From: Roseomonas acroporae
Lineage (GTDB): Bacteria; Pseudomonadota; Alphaproteobacteria; Acetobacterales; Acetobacteraceae
Length of the DNA stretch: 64,000 bases
Reading direction: 5' to 3'
Assembly: GCF_023223525.1 (NCBI RefSeq)
Contig: NZ_JALPRX010000073.1
Location: 56,705-120,704, forward strand
The position numbers and the translations under genes were made by a program. Numbering within the stretch: the first letter of the stretch is position 1; every line of letters begins with the position of its first letter. The notes beneath the pieces are model-generated. The model was given only the letters and a program-made list of their open reading frames with translations, ran no database searches and had not been told where the DNA came from. Positions 25,436-33,420 of this stretch are shown here, one piece after another.

Positions 25436-25514
25436 CGGACCCTCCCCGCAGCGGTCCCGCCAGACGCCGCGACAGGAGGTGCGACGACGCTGCAGCCGCT
25501 CCAGCCTTCTGACT

Positions 25515-25564
25515 TGGCGCGGTTTCCGAGCCGCCGAGCGCCTACGCTCGGCGTGAAACGCTCC
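25515..25564 (-). repeat. Degenerate first-hairpin copy of the bipartite repeat
   Basis: Outer arms GTTTC (25522-25526) / GAAAC (25555-25559) and inner arms CCGAGCG (25534-25540) / CGCTCGG (25545-25551) around CCTA. Compared with the intact copies both arms are altered, yet they still pair, so the hairpin is conserved while sequence drifts. Confidence 0.7.
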
Positions 25565-25670
25565 AGAGCCGATCCAGCCTGACTGTATCAGGCCGGAACG
25601 GCTCTAGCCTTTTGATTTTTCGCATTTTCCGAGCCGCTGAGCGAGGACGCTCAGCTTGAAAATGCTCTAG
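25565..25670 (-). repeat. Bipartite hairpin repeat, full copy C
   Basis: Read on the minus strand it has the same order as copy B: the CTGAGCG/CGCTCAG hairpin within GCATTTTC/GAAAATGC, an A/T-rich linker, then the AGAGCCG..CGGCTCT hairpin. Length ~106 bp. It differs from copy B at only a few bases. Confidence 0.88.
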
Positions 25671-25732
25671 CCTTTGATCCGGCGCATTTTCCGAGCCGCT
25701 GAGCGAGGACGCTCAGCTTGAAAATGCTCTAA
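25671..25732 (-). repeat. Half copy D of the bipartite repeat overlapping a stop codon
   Basis: Only the first hairpin (25684-25732) plus linker is present. Its linker (TTTGATCCGGCG) is like that of copy E at 62093. The end TAGAGC provides the TAG (25729-25731) that terminates the sugar-binding protein gene. Confidence 0.85.
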
Positions 25733-26685
25733 GTCGCCGGTATCGGCGGCGGACACCGGCGCTGCGCGAACGGCACCAGCCATTCCGCCATGTTGGCACG
25801 GGTGATGATCGCGCCGGGGAGCAGCACCTCGCGCGGGACGTTCTCGCCCCGCAGGTGCCGGATGGCGAGGTTCGCGGCGACGCAGCCGATCCTGAAGCCG
25901 TTGAACTCCGCGATGGCGAGGATGCGCCCGTCGCGCACCGCCTCCACGGCCTCCGGCACGCCGTTGATGGAGACCACGGGAACGTTCGCCCGGCCCGCGG
26001 CGGCCAGCGCCTCCACGGCGCCCAGCGCCATGGCGTCGGCCGCCGCGATCACGCCGTCGATCCGCGGGTAGCGCTGCATGATGTTCTCCATCGCCTGCAG
26101 GGCCGGCAGGCGCTGGAAGTTCGCCGGCTGGCTGGCCAGGATGCGGATGCCCGGCCGCTCCCGCGCGGCCGCCTCGAAGCCGCGGCGGCGGTCGTCGCCG
26201 GTGGTGGAGCCGCGCACCCCCTCCAGGATCACCACCCCGCCCCGCCCGCCCAGATGGTCGAACAGGTGCAGCGCGATGGCCTTCCCCAGCGCGAAGTCGT
26301 CCTGCCCGACATAGGAGACGAAGGGCGCGTCGCCGGCGCGGTCGTTGTAGTTGACCACCGGCACGCCCGACGCGATCAGGCGCTGCACGCCGGGAAGCTG
26401 GGCCCGCGCGTCCACCGCCATGAAGAGCGCGGCGGCGGGATGGGCCGCGACGACGTCCTCGAGCTGGCTCGTCGCCTCGGCGATGTTGTTGGGCCGCGTG
26501 GGCACGTAGTGGCGCACGGTCGCCCCGAGGGCGGCCGCGGCCTGGTCCACGCCGATCCGCAGCCCCTCGAAGTGGGGATCGACCTGGTTCTTGGAGAAGG
26601 CGGCGATCGTCTCGTCCGCCGCGCGGGCGGTGGGCGGGGCGGCCAGCATCGTGGCCAGGACGAGGGCGGCGGTCACGCGTCGCAT
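25729..26685 (-). CDS. Sugar ABC transporter, periplasmic substrate-binding protein
   Basis: 318 residues, ribose/galactofuranose-type type I binding protein. Signal peptide 'MRRVTAALVLATMLAAPPTA' with cleavage at ARA|AD. Features: 'AAFSKNQVDPHFEGLRIGV', 'ALFMAVDARAQLPGVQRLI', 'GVPVVNYNDRAGDAPFVSYV', 'VAAADAMALGAVEALAAAG'. It delivers a sugar to the two permeases encoded upstream on the same strand. It is last in the operon, and its stop codon comes from the hairpin repeat. Confidence 0.92.
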   Translation of the reverse strand: MRRVTAALVLATMLAAPPTARAADETIAAFSKNQVDPHFEGLRIGVDQAAAALGATVRHYVPTRPNNIAEATSQLEDVVAAHPAAALFMAVDARAQLPGVQRLIASGVPVVNYNDRAGDAPFVSYVGQDDFALGKAIALHLFDHLGGRGGVVILEGVRGSTTGDDRRRGFEAAARERPGIRILASQPANFQRLPALQAMENIMQRYPRIDGVIAAADAMALGAVEALAAAGRANVPVVSINGVPEAVEAVRDGRILAIAEFNGFRIGCVAANLAIRHLRGENVPREVLLPGAIITRANMAEWLVPFAQRRCPPPIPAT

Positions 26686-26706
26686 CCGGTACTCCCCTTT
26701 TCGGCT

Positions 26707-27627
26707 TCACGCGCCACGCCGGGCCAGGAGCGCGTCGGCGCCCAGGGCGGCGAGGATGATCGTCCCGGTGACGAAGGGGTGCCACGCGGCCCCCACGTCC
26801 AGCAGGTTGAGGCCGTTGGTCACGGTGGTGAGGATCAGCGCGCCCACCAGCGTGCCGGCCAGCCCGCCGGCGCCGCCGAAGAGGGAGGTGCCGCCGATGA
26901 GCACGGCCGCGACGGCCGGCAGCAGGAGCGGGTCGCCCAGCCCGGCCTCGGCGGCATTCACCCGGCCGAGGTAGACCAGCGCCGCCACCCCGCACATCAG
27001 GCCGCTGAGGCCGTAGACGAGGATGCGCCGCCGGCGGACCGGGATGCCCGACAGCCGCGCGGCCTCCTCGTTCGCGCCGGTGAAGAACACCTCGCGTCCG
27101 GCCGCGGAGAGGAACAGGAAGGCGCCGCCCGCGACGGCGACCGCCAGCATGATCCAGACCGGCGTCGGGACGCCCAGGACGAAGCCCGTGCCCAGGCCGC
27201 GCAGCGCCGGCGGGAAGCCGTAGACCACCCGCCCCGCCATGAGCCAGTAGGCGGCGCCGGAGGCGATCCAGAGCGTGCCGTAGGTGGCGAGGAAGGCCGG
27301 CACCCGCACCACCGCGACCAGCAGGCCGTTCAGCAGCCCGACCGCGAGGCCGCATCCCAGCGCCGTCGCCACCGCCGCCGCGACCGAGCCGGTGGCCTTG
27401 AAGGCCAGGGCGGCGGTGCAGGCCGAGAGGGTGAGGTTGGCCGCGACCGAGAGGTCGAGCCCGCCGCCGATGATGACGAGGGTGAGGCCCGAGGCCACCA
27501 GGAAGAGCAGGCTCGCCTGGCGCAGGACGTTGAGCAGGTTCGTGGCCGTCGCGAAGCCCTCCGTCGCCAGCGAGAGGGCGAGGGCGAGAAGGAGGAGGGC
27601 GCCGATGCGGGCCGGCAGGGCGTTCAC
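26707..27627 (-). CDS. Ribose-type ABC transporter permease
   Basis: 306 residues, about eight hydrophobic segments. BPD_transp_2 family marks: 'LVIIGGGLDLSVAANLTLSA', 'VPAFLATYGTLWIASGAAYW', 'VLIGGTSLFGGAGGLAGTLV'. GTG start at 27627 overlaps the TGA of the preceding permease (GTGA). With the next gene it forms the heteromeric membrane channel for the sugar importer. Confidence 0.92.
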   Translation of the reverse strand: MNALPARIGALLLLALALSLATEGFATATNLLNVLRQASLLFLVASGLTLVIIGGGLDLSVAANLTLSACTAALAFKATGSVAAAVATALGCGLAVGLLNGLLVAVVRVPAFLATYGTLWIASGAAYWLMAGRVVYGFPPALRGLGTGFVLGVPTPVWIMLAVAVAGGAFLFLSAAGREVFFTGANEEAARLSGIPVRRRRILVYGLSGLMCGVAALVYLGRVNAAEAGLGDPLLLPAVAAVLIGGTSLFGGAGGLAGTLVGALILTTVTNGLNLLDVGAAWHPFVTGTIILAALGADALLARRGA

Positions 27628-28583
27628 GTGCGCGCCCTCCCGCCCCGCCGGTTGCCGGCCACCAGCGCGAGGATGGCGAGCAGGCCGACCGCGACCACCT
27701 GCAGCGAGGGATCCACCGCCAGCACGTTCAGCCCGTTCCGCAGCACGCCGATCGCCGCCGCGCCGAGCACCGTGCCGAACAGCCAGCCCTGCCCGCGCTC
27801 GAAGGAGGTGCCGCCGAGGACGACGGCCACGATGGCGTCGAACTCGACGCCGAGCGCCACCGTGGGGTGGGCGGCGTTGGTCCGCCCGACCAGCAGGAAC
27901 GCCGCCAGGGCGGCGCAGCTCGCCGAAAGGACGTAGACGGCCGCGTGCACCGCCCGGCCGCGGATGCCCGCCAGCCGCAGCGCCTCCCGGTTGCCGCCGA
28001 CGGCGACGACATGCGCGCCGAAGGGCGTGCGGTAGAGCAGCAGGTGCAGCAGGGCATAGAGCGCCGCCGCCACCGCCACCGGCAGCGGGACCGGCCCGAT
28101 CATGGCCTGCCAGGCGAGGCGGGGCGCGTCGCCGAAGCCGGAGACGGGCTCGCCATCCGTGACGGCGAGCGCCAGCCCTTCCGCCAGGCCCATGGTGCCC
28201 AGCGTCACCACGAAGGCGGGCATGCCGCCCCAGGCGATCAGCGCGCCGTTCACCGCCCCGAGGACGAGCCCCGTGCCGAGCGCCGCCAGCAGCGCCCCGG
28301 GCACGCCCCAGCCGCCCAGCATGGCCGTCGCGGCGACCACGCCGGCCAGGCCCATCAGCGCGCCCACCGACAGGTCCAGCCCTTCCGTCAGCACGACGAA
28401 GGTCATCGGCAGCGCGACCAGCAGGAGCAGTGCGACCTGGCTGGACAGGGAGACGAGATTGCCCACGGACAGGAAGCGGCCGCCCGAGCTCGCGGCGAAG
28501 ATCGCCACCAGGACGACCAGCGCCACCGCCGCGCCGGGCGCGCGACGGAACGGGGCGGGCAAGGCCCGTTCAGCCATGGGCAT
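27624..28583 (-). CDS. Ribose-type ABC transporter permease
   Basis: 319 residues from ATG 28583 (or 317 from 28577). Same family as the next gene: 'FVVLTEGLDLSVGALMGLAG', 'MPAFVVTLGTMGLAEGLALA', 'DAIVAVVLGGTSFERGQGWL'. About eight to ten membrane segments. Both possible start codons lie inside the 3' end of the ATPase gene, so translation is coupled. Two different permeases in one operon indicate a heterodimeric channel. Confidence 0.92.
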   Translation of the reverse strand: MPMAERALPAPFRRAPGAAVALVVLVAIFAASSGGRFLSVGNLVSLSSQVALLLLVALPMTFVVLTEGLDLSVGALMGLAGVVAATAMLGGWGVPGALLAALGTGLVLGAVNGALIAWGGMPAFVVTLGTMGLAEGLALAVTDGEPVSGFGDAPRLAWQAMIGPVPLPVAVAAALYALLHLLLYRTPFGAHVVAVGGNREALRLAGIRGRAVHAAVYVLSASCAALAAFLLVGRTNAAHPTVALGVEFDAIVAVVLGGTSFERGQGWLFGTVLGAAAIGVLRNGLNVLAVDPSLQVVAVGLLAILALVAGNRRGGRART

Positions 28584-30081
28584 GGGCCTGCGCCTCCTGC
28601 GCGACGGCGAGGCGCAGCACCGCCGCCTCGGTGAGCGCCGCACCCGCCAGCTCGCCGACGATCCGGCCGTCGCGCAGCACGTAGGCCCGGTCGCAGAGAT
28701 GGATCAGCTCGGGCAGCTCCGAGGAGACCAGCAGCACGGCGCAGCCGGATCCCGCCCGGGCGCGGATGGTGGCGTGGATCTCGGCCTTGGCGGCGACATC
28801 GACGCCGCGCGTCGGCTCGTCGAGCAGCAGGATGCGCGCCTCGGCGGAGAGCCAGCGCCCGAAGACGCATTTCTGCTGGTTGCCGCCGGAGAGCGTGCCG
28901 ACGCGGACCCCCGTTCCGGCCGTCCGGATCGAGAGCCGCGACACCAGGGACCGCGCCTCCCGCTCCAGCCGCGCGGGCCAGGCCACGCCCCGCCGCGCCA
29001 GACGGCGGAAGGAGGCGGAGAGCAGGTTGTCGCGCACGGGCCGGCCGAGCGCGAGGCCCTGGCGCTTGCGGTCCTCCGGGACCAGGCCCAGACCCGCCGC
29101 GGCCGCGCGGACCGGGTCGGCCGGCAGGGGCCGGCCGCCGAGGCGGACGGCGCCCGCGCCCCGCTCCGCCCCGAACAGCGCGCGCAGCAGCTCCGTGCGC
29201 CCGGAACCGACGAGACCCGCGAGGCCGACCACCTCCCCCGCCCGCAGCCGGATCGACGCGTCCGCGATGCCGGGGGCGGACAGGCCCTCGGCCTCCAGCA
29301 GCACCGCGCCGGGCGTCTGGGCCGGCGGGCGGGACAACGCCACGGCGCGCCCGACCATCATCGCCACCAGGGCGTCCGCGCCCGCCTCGCCGCGCCGGAG
29401 CAGGGCCACGCGGCGGCCGTCGCGCATGACGGTGATGCGGTCCCCCAGCGCCTTCACCTCCGGCATGCGGTGCGAGATGTAGACGATGCCGTGCCCTTCG
29501 CCGCGCAGGCGGCGGATGATGGCGAAGAGGCGCTCCGCCTCCGGCACGGAGAGCGACGCGGTCGGCTCGTCCATGACGAGCACGCGCGAATCCTGCGACA
29601 GGGCCTTGGCGATCTCCAGCAGCTGCTGCCCCGCCACGTCCAGGGCGGCGGCCTCCGTCCGGACGTCGGCCCGCAGGCCCACCGCGTCCAGCGCGCGCCG
29701 GGCCGCCGCGCGCATCGCGCCGAGGTCGAGCAGCCCGAGGCGGTTGCGGAAGGCCGCCTCCCGCCCCAGGAAGATGTTGCGCGCCAGATCGAGATGCGGA
29801 ACGGCGGTCAGCTCCTGGTGGATGACCGCGACGCCCATCCGGGCGGCCATGGCGGGGCTCGCGAAGGCCACGCGGCGCCCGTCGGCCTCCACATGGCCCT
29901 CGTCGGGCCGGCAGGCGCCGCCGAGGATCCGGATGAGGGTCGATTTCCCCGCCCCGTTCTGGCCGAGGATCACGTGCACCTCGCCGGCGAAGACCTCCAG
30001 ATCCACCCCGTCCAGGGCCCGCACGCCGGGGAAGCTCTTGCCGACCCCGCGCAACGCCATGAGCGGGGCCGGGCCGTTCAT
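28570..30081 (-). CDS. Sugar ABC transporter ATP-binding protein (two-domain)
   Basis: 503 residues with two tandem ATPase domains as in RbsA/MglA/XylG. Domain 1: Walker A 'LGQNGAGKSTLI' (~res 37), Walker B 'SRVLVMDEPTASLS'; the signature region is atypical ('ALDVAGQQLLEIAKALSQDS'), as usual in this family. Domain 2: degenerate Walker A 'GLVGSGRTELL', signature 'TLSGGNQQKCVFGRW', Walker B 'ILLLDEPTRGVD'. It energises the sugar uptake system. ATG 30081 overlaps the stop of the DoxX gene; an upstream in-frame extension is rejected because it runs antisense-like through that gene. Confidence 0.94.
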   Translation of the reverse strand: MNGPAPLMALRGVGKSFPGVRALDGVDLEVFAGEVHVILGQNGAGKSTLIRILGGACRPDEGHVEADGRRVAFASPAMAARMGVAVIHQELTAVPHLDLARNIFLGREAAFRNRLGLLDLGAMRAAARRALDAVGLRADVRTEAAALDVAGQQLLEIAKALSQDSRVLVMDEPTASLSVPEAERLFAIIRRLRGEGHGIVYISHRMPEVKALGDRITVMRDGRRVALLRRGEAGADALVAMMVGRAVALSRPPAQTPGAVLLEAEGLSAPGIADASIRLRAGEVVGLAGLVGSGRTELLRALFGAERGAGAVRLGGRPLPADPVRAAAAGLGLVPEDRKRQGLALGRPVRDNLLSASFRRLARRGVAWPARLEREARSLVSRLSIRTAGTGVRVGTLSGGNQQKCVFGRWLSAEARILLLDEPTRGVDVAAKAEIHATIRARAGSGCAVLLVSSELPELIHLCDRAYVLRDGRIVGELAGAALTEAAVLRLAVAQEAQAHAHG

Positions 30082-30416
30082 GGCGCGGGCCAGGGAGTGG
30101 CCCAGCCGACCAGGGCCGCGAGGACCAGCAGCACGACGGGGTATTCGAGCCGCATCCACGCCGCGTCGCGCGCCAGCGACGCGACGACGCCGAGCAGCAC
30201 GAGGGCGGCGAGCACGGCGCCCGCACCGCGCCAGGACGGCAGCAGCAGCAGGATCGCGGCCAGCCATTCCAGGCCGCCGACGGCGTGGCGCGCCCAGGCC
30301 GGGAAGCCGAGGCGCGCGAATTCCTCGCGCACGAAGGCCGGGCCGCGCAGGTTCAGGGCGCCGGCCAGGAGCAGGACCGCCGCGAGCAGCCAGGCCAGGG
30401 GCGTGACCGGGACCAA
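30078..30416 (-). CDS. DoxX family membrane protein
   Basis: 112 residues with four hydrophobic segments ('LAWLLAAVLLLAGALNL', 'GGLEWLAAILLLLPSW', 'AVLAALVLLGVVASLA', 'EYPVVLLVLAALVGWA'), the DoxX/DoxD-like four-helix layout. Function in such clusters is unknown. It starts at TTG 30416, 4 nt after the RidA stop, and overlaps the ATPase start by 4 nt, so it is embedded in the sugar-transport operon. Confidence 0.8.
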   Translation of the reverse strand: MVPVTPLAWLLAAVLLLAGALNLRGPAFVREEFARLGFPAWARHAVGGLEWLAAILLLLPSWRGAGAVLAALVLLGVVASLARDAAWMRLEYPVVLLVLAALVGWATPWPAP

Positions 30417-30420
30417 GGCC

Positions 30421-30882
30421 TCAGCCTTTCGGGTAGACGGCGATGAGGTCGACCTCCACCCGCGCGCCGGGGGTGGAAAGCGCGTTCACGCAGATGGTCG
30501 TGCTGGTGGGCTTCCAGTCGCCCATGTAGCGGCCCATCACGGCGTTCAGGCCGTCCTGGTCCCGCATGTCCGTCAGGTACTTGGTGACCCGCACCACGTC
30601 GGTCCAGGCGAGCCCCTGGTGCCGGAGGATGCCGGTCAGCGTGTCGAAGACGCGCGTCGCCTGCGCCTCGATCGAGTTCGGATGGTCGTGCTCGTGCAGC
30701 TCGTGCGGGTGCCGGTGATACAGCGGCGAGGGCGTGGCGCCGGACACGAAGAGCAGGTCGCCCGGACTTTCCACGCGGATCGCCGGCGCGTAGGGCATGT
30801 CCCCCTGGCGCGCCGGCTCGGTCTGGATCTCGCCGATGGCCGGGTTCGTCGGGGAGGTGCGGAAGGCGGGCTGGCGGGTCAT
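30421..30882 (-). CDS. RidA/YjgF family protein
   Basis: 153 residues, slightly longer than the ~130 of typical RidA. 'RVESPGDLLFVSGATPSP' and 'QATRVFDTLTGILRHQGLAW', 'DVVRVTKYLTDMRDQDGLN' are family marks. 'TPGARVEVDLIAVYPK' carries the conserved Arg that binds carboxylates. RidA proteins deaminate reactive enamine/imine intermediates; diverged ones take part in catabolic ring cleavage. A His-rich insertion 'YHRHPHELHEHDHP' (~res 55-68) is unusual and could bind metal. First gene of the sugar ABC operon, divergent from MarR. Confidence 0.88.
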   Translation of the reverse strand: MTRQPAFRTSPTNPAIGEIQTEPARQGDMPYAPAIRVESPGDLLFVSGATPSPLYHRHPHELHEHDHPNSIEAQATRVFDTLTGILRHQGLAWTDVVRVTKYLTDMRDQDGLNAVMGRYMGDWKPTSTTICVNALSTPGARVEVDLIAVYPKG

Positions 30883-30904
30883 ACCGGAATCCTGCGCTTT
30901 CCGA

Positions 30905-30935
30905 TATGGTCATCCGGAAAATATCTTTCCGTCAA
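30905..30935. promoter_or_regulatory. Probable MarR operator/promoter between ridA and marR
   Basis: GGAAAATATCTTTCC (30916-30930) has 5-bp arms GGAAA/TTTCC around ATATC, in an AT-rich pocket of only ~60 bp between divergent starts (30882 and 30944). A second GATATGG...CCGGA pattern lies just upstream. MarR proteins bind such short palindromes in the gap to their targets. Confidence 0.5.
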
Positions 30936-30943
30936 GAAGTTTC

Positions 30944-31471
30944 GTGGCGAGGCAAAGTGTGCGGGATCAGGACATACTCGACGAGCTCATCCGCTCCTGG
31001 GGGCTGGCACGGCCGGACCTGGATGCGGGGCACCTCGCCACGATCGGCCGCATCTCGCGGATCGACGAATTGCTGAAGCAAAGGGTGGACCACTGGCTGG
31101 CGCCGTTCGGGCTGAGCTGGGACATGTTCGACGTGGTCGCGACGCTGCGCCGGCAGCCCCCGCCGCACGAGATGCGCGCGGGCGCGCTGGCGGGCTGGTG
31201 CCTGCTCTCGACCGGCGCCATGACGAAGCGCATCGACCGGGTCGAGAAGGCGGGGCTGGCGTCGCGCCATGCCGATCCGTCGGACCGGCGCGCCCAGATC
31301 GTCCGCCTGACGGAGCGGGGCATCGCCGTCGCGGATCAGGCGATCACGGCGCATTTCGCGAATGCGCGCGGGCTGACGGGATCGCTGACCGGGCGCGAGC
31401 TCCACACCCTTGCCGGGCTGTTGCGGAAGCTGCTGCTCGGCATGGAGGCGGATGCCTCGCCGCGCGGCTGA
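30944..31471 (+). CDS. MarR family transcriptional regulator
   Basis: 175 residues. The winged-helix core is 'FDVVATLRRQPPPHEMRAGA', 'LLSTGAMTKRIDRVEKAGLA' (recognition helix) and 'HADPSDRRAQIVRLTERG' (wing with the DxRxxxVxLT motif). A long N-terminal helix 'RISRIDELLKQRVDHWLAPF' dimerises. GTG 30944 is chosen because the frame upstream runs through the ridA promoter; GTG 30959 is an alternative. It most likely represses the divergent ridA-doxX-ABC operon, responding to a small aromatic or acid ligand. Confidence 0.88.
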   Translation: MARQSVRDQDILDELIRSWGLARPDLDAGHLATIGRISRIDELLKQRVDHWLAPFGLSWDMFDVVATLRRQPPPHEMRAGALAGWCLLSTGAMTKRIDRVEKAGLASRHADPSDRRAQIVRLTERGIAVADQAITAHFANARGLTGSLTGRELHTLAGLLRKLLLGMEADASPRG

Positions 31472-31577
31472 TGCGCAACGGATGGCGCCAGAGGGCCGGC
31501 CGGGGGGGGCGGGGCCGAGGCCCGATCCCGTCCCGGAAGCCATCCGTGGCGCAGGCCGCGTAGGCCTGCTCAGTCGA
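31472..31577. repeat. Hairpin repeat of the second type, overlapping a stop codon
   Basis: ACGGATGGC (~31489) pairs with GCCATCCGT (~31540). The right part (31545-31577, CCGTGGCGCAGGCCGCGTAG then GCCTGCTCAG) is nearly identical to 44434-44465. The TCA at 31570-31572, the stop of the amidohydrolase fragment on the minus strand, lies inside the GCCTGCTCAG arm. It may act as a transcription-ending hairpin for marR and the opposing gene. Confidence 0.6.
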
Positions 31578-31896
31578 GCGCCCCGAAGACCAGCCGGCCC
31601 CCGACGAGGGTCGCGACCGGCCGGATCAGGAAGATCTCCCCGGCGGGCACCGTGAGGTAGTCCCGGTCCAGCACCACCAGGTCGGCGAGCATGCCGGGCT
31701 GGATGGCGCCGAGCGCGTTCTCCCGGAAGAGCATGAAGGCGTTCCCGCGCGTATGGGCGATGAGGGCCTGCTCGCGCGTGACCGGCGCGTCGTTCGTCGG
31801 CTGGCCGCCGGGCATCCGCCCCGTCACCGCCCAGCCGAGCGTGATGAACGGGTTGGTCTGCCTCACGACCGTCGCGTCCGTCCCCAGGCCCCAGTC
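31570..31896 (-). pseudogene. C-terminal fragment of an amidohydrolase family 3 (YtcJ-like) gene
   Basis: About 109 codons remain: 'WGLGTDATVVRQTNPFITLG', then 'REQALIAHTRGNAFMLFREN', 'GAIQPGMLADLVVLDRDYLT' and 'LVGGRLVF'. This is the last metal-ligand strand (GTDAT) and the C-terminal composite beta sheet of a family whose full proteins are ~550 residues. Homology stops at about 31896 and the frame hits a stop ~25 nt further. The N-terminal ~440 residues are gone, replaced by the start region of the HAD gene on the other strand. Confidence 0.75.
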
Positions 31897-32012
31897 CGGC
31901 CGGCCCGGCGGCCCTGGCCCAGGTCACCCGGGTCCAGGCTACGCGGGCCCAGGGCGCCGATCCGCTGCCTTCCTGGCGGGGCGGGCCGTCGAAGGCCGCG
32001 ATCCTCGACTTC

Positions 32013-32873
32013 GTGCGCGCCGTCGCCACGGAGGGCTCGCCCGACTTCGTGCCCGTGCCGGAGCGCGTCGCCGTCTTCGACAATGACGGCACGCTGTGGT
32101 GCGAGATCCCCACGGTGCAGCTGGTCTTCGCGCTGGACCGCGTGAAGGCGCTGGCGCCGCAGCACCCAGACTGGCGGACGCGCCAGCCCTTCAAGGCGGC
32201 GCTGGACGGCGACATGGCGGGCATCGGCGCGGCTGGCCAGCGCGGCCTCGTCGAGCTGGTGATGGCGACCCATGCCGGGATGAGCACGGAGGCCTTCGCG
32301 CGCCTCGTCGCCGACTGGATCGGCACCGCCCGCCATCCGAAGTTCCAGCGGCCCTACACGCGCACGGTCTACCAGCCGATGCTGGAGGTACTGGCCCTGC
32401 TGCGTGGCCACGGCTTCCGGTCCTTCATCGTCTCGGGCGGCGGCGTCGAGTTCATGCGGGTCTTCGCCGAGCCGGTCTACGGCGTCCCGCCCGAGCAGGT
32501 GATCGGTTCCACCATCCGCACCGAGTTCCATATCCCGCAGGGTAGCCGGCCCGAGCTGCTCCGGCTGCCCGAGATGGACTTCGTCGACGACGGGCCGGGC
32601 AAGCCGGTCGCCATCAACAGGTTCATCGGGCGCCGGCCCATTGCGGCCTTCGGCAACTCCGACGGGGACATGCAGATGCTGCAATACGTCACCGGCGCTG
32701 GCGGCAGGCGCCTCGGGCTGCTCGTGCACCACGACGACGCGGCGCGCGAGGTCGCCTACGATCGGCAGAGCCCCTTCGGTCGGCTGGACAGGGCGCTCGA
32801 CGCCGCGCCGGCCGCGGGCTGGTCCGTCGTCTCTATCCAGCGGGAATGGCAGCGGGTGTTTCCCGACGACTGA
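32013..32873 (+). CDS. HAD superfamily phosphatase-like protein, probably N-terminally truncated
   Basis: 286 residues from GTG 32013. HAD motif I is 'RVAVFDNDGTLWCE' (DxDGT), motif II 'SFIVSGGGVEFM', motif III/IV 'RPIAAFGNSDGDMQML'. It resembles exported HAD phosphatases of ~300-330 residues that begin with a signal peptide. Here in-frame homology extends upstream to ~31907 ('AALAQVTRVQATR', 'DPLPSWRGG'), the end of a signal peptide, but its start is missing at the junction with the amidohydrolase fragment. The core may still be translated from GTG 32013, though export would be lost. Confidence 0.75.
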   Translation: MRAVATEGSPDFVPVPERVAVFDNDGTLWCEIPTVQLVFALDRVKALAPQHPDWRTRQPFKAALDGDMAGIGAAGQRGLVELVMATHAGMSTEAFARLVADWIGTARHPKFQRPYTRTVYQPMLEVLALLRGHGFRSFIVSGGGVEFMRVFAEPVYGVPPEQVIGSTIRTEFHIPQGSRPELLRLPEMDFVDDGPGKPVAINRFIGRRPIAAFGNSDGDMQMLQYVTGAGGRRLGLLVHHDDAAREVAYDRQSPFGRLDRALDAAPAAGWSVVSIQREWQRVFPDD

Positions 32874-32891
32874 TCCGGAATTCCGTGCCGG

Positions 32892-33185
32892 TTGCTGATC
32901 TTCCGGGTGGCGTCCCGCCGGCGAACCTTCCCCGGCTTCGAGGCCTTCGGACGCCCACTTCGCTGGGTGATCGACGGCTCCGCCTCCACCTATCTCGGCG
33001 ACCAACGCGTCGCGCTGGGCTTCAACTGGTCGGCGAAGATCGGCGGCGGCATCGAGTTCGATGTCGGCCGGTACGAGATCGGCGCCATGGGCCTCAACCT
33101 CAGCCGAGTCCGCGTGCTGGGCAGGTACTTCTTCGCCGACCGGAACGTGACCGGATTTTCGCTCGGGATCGGGATGAGCTTTTAG
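32892..33185 (+). pseudogene. C-terminal fragment resembling an outer-membrane beta-barrel protein
   Basis: About 97 codons from TTG 32892. The product has alternating hydrophobic/polar strands: 'WVIDGSASTYLGDQRVALGF', 'GIEFDVGRYEIGAMGLNLS', 'VLGRYFFADRNVTGFSLGIG', ending in MSF. A terminal Phe is typical of outer-membrane barrels. It begins only 16 nt after the HAD stop, has no signal peptide, and is followed at once by the IS6 end remnant. A truncated gene is more likely than a complete small one. Family not recognised. Confidence 0.5.
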
Positions 33186-33204
33186 ACGAGGCTCTTTTCG
33201 GCAT

Positions 33205-33308
33205 CCAGGGTGAAGCGATAGCCAGGGCAGGTCGCGGGGTCGCACGTCATCCGGCGAGCCTCGCCCAGCCAAATCATTTCGGAATAGGATCTTCAACGGA
33301 CAATGCCT
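33205..33308 (-). mobile_element. Left-end remnant of an IS6-family element
   Basis: On the minus strand this reads ACAATGCC ... start codon ... first ~13 codons MTCDPATCPGYRF. That matches the left end of the complete element at 41515 (start MTSGPATYPGYRF, with the same ~62-bp leader including GGCTGGGCGAGGCTCGCCGG). The rest of the transposase is absent. Confidence 0.65.
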
Positions 33309-33420
33309 GCGCTCGGCATCCTGCAATTCGCATAGATCAACTACGCTCCCCCAATGCCCCATATCCCCTTTGGCGCGAGTGCTGAACAGCCACCCCCACA
33401 CTCGCTTCCCGCCTGGCCCG

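Larger units (their letters stand above)
25436..25728. other. Intergenic repeat cluster
   Basis: No gene. After ~60 nt of GC-rich sequence the region is filled by one degenerate half-copy, one full copy and one half-copy of the bipartite hairpin repeat, all in inverted orientation relative to copies at 4749 and 62093. Confidence 0.7.
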
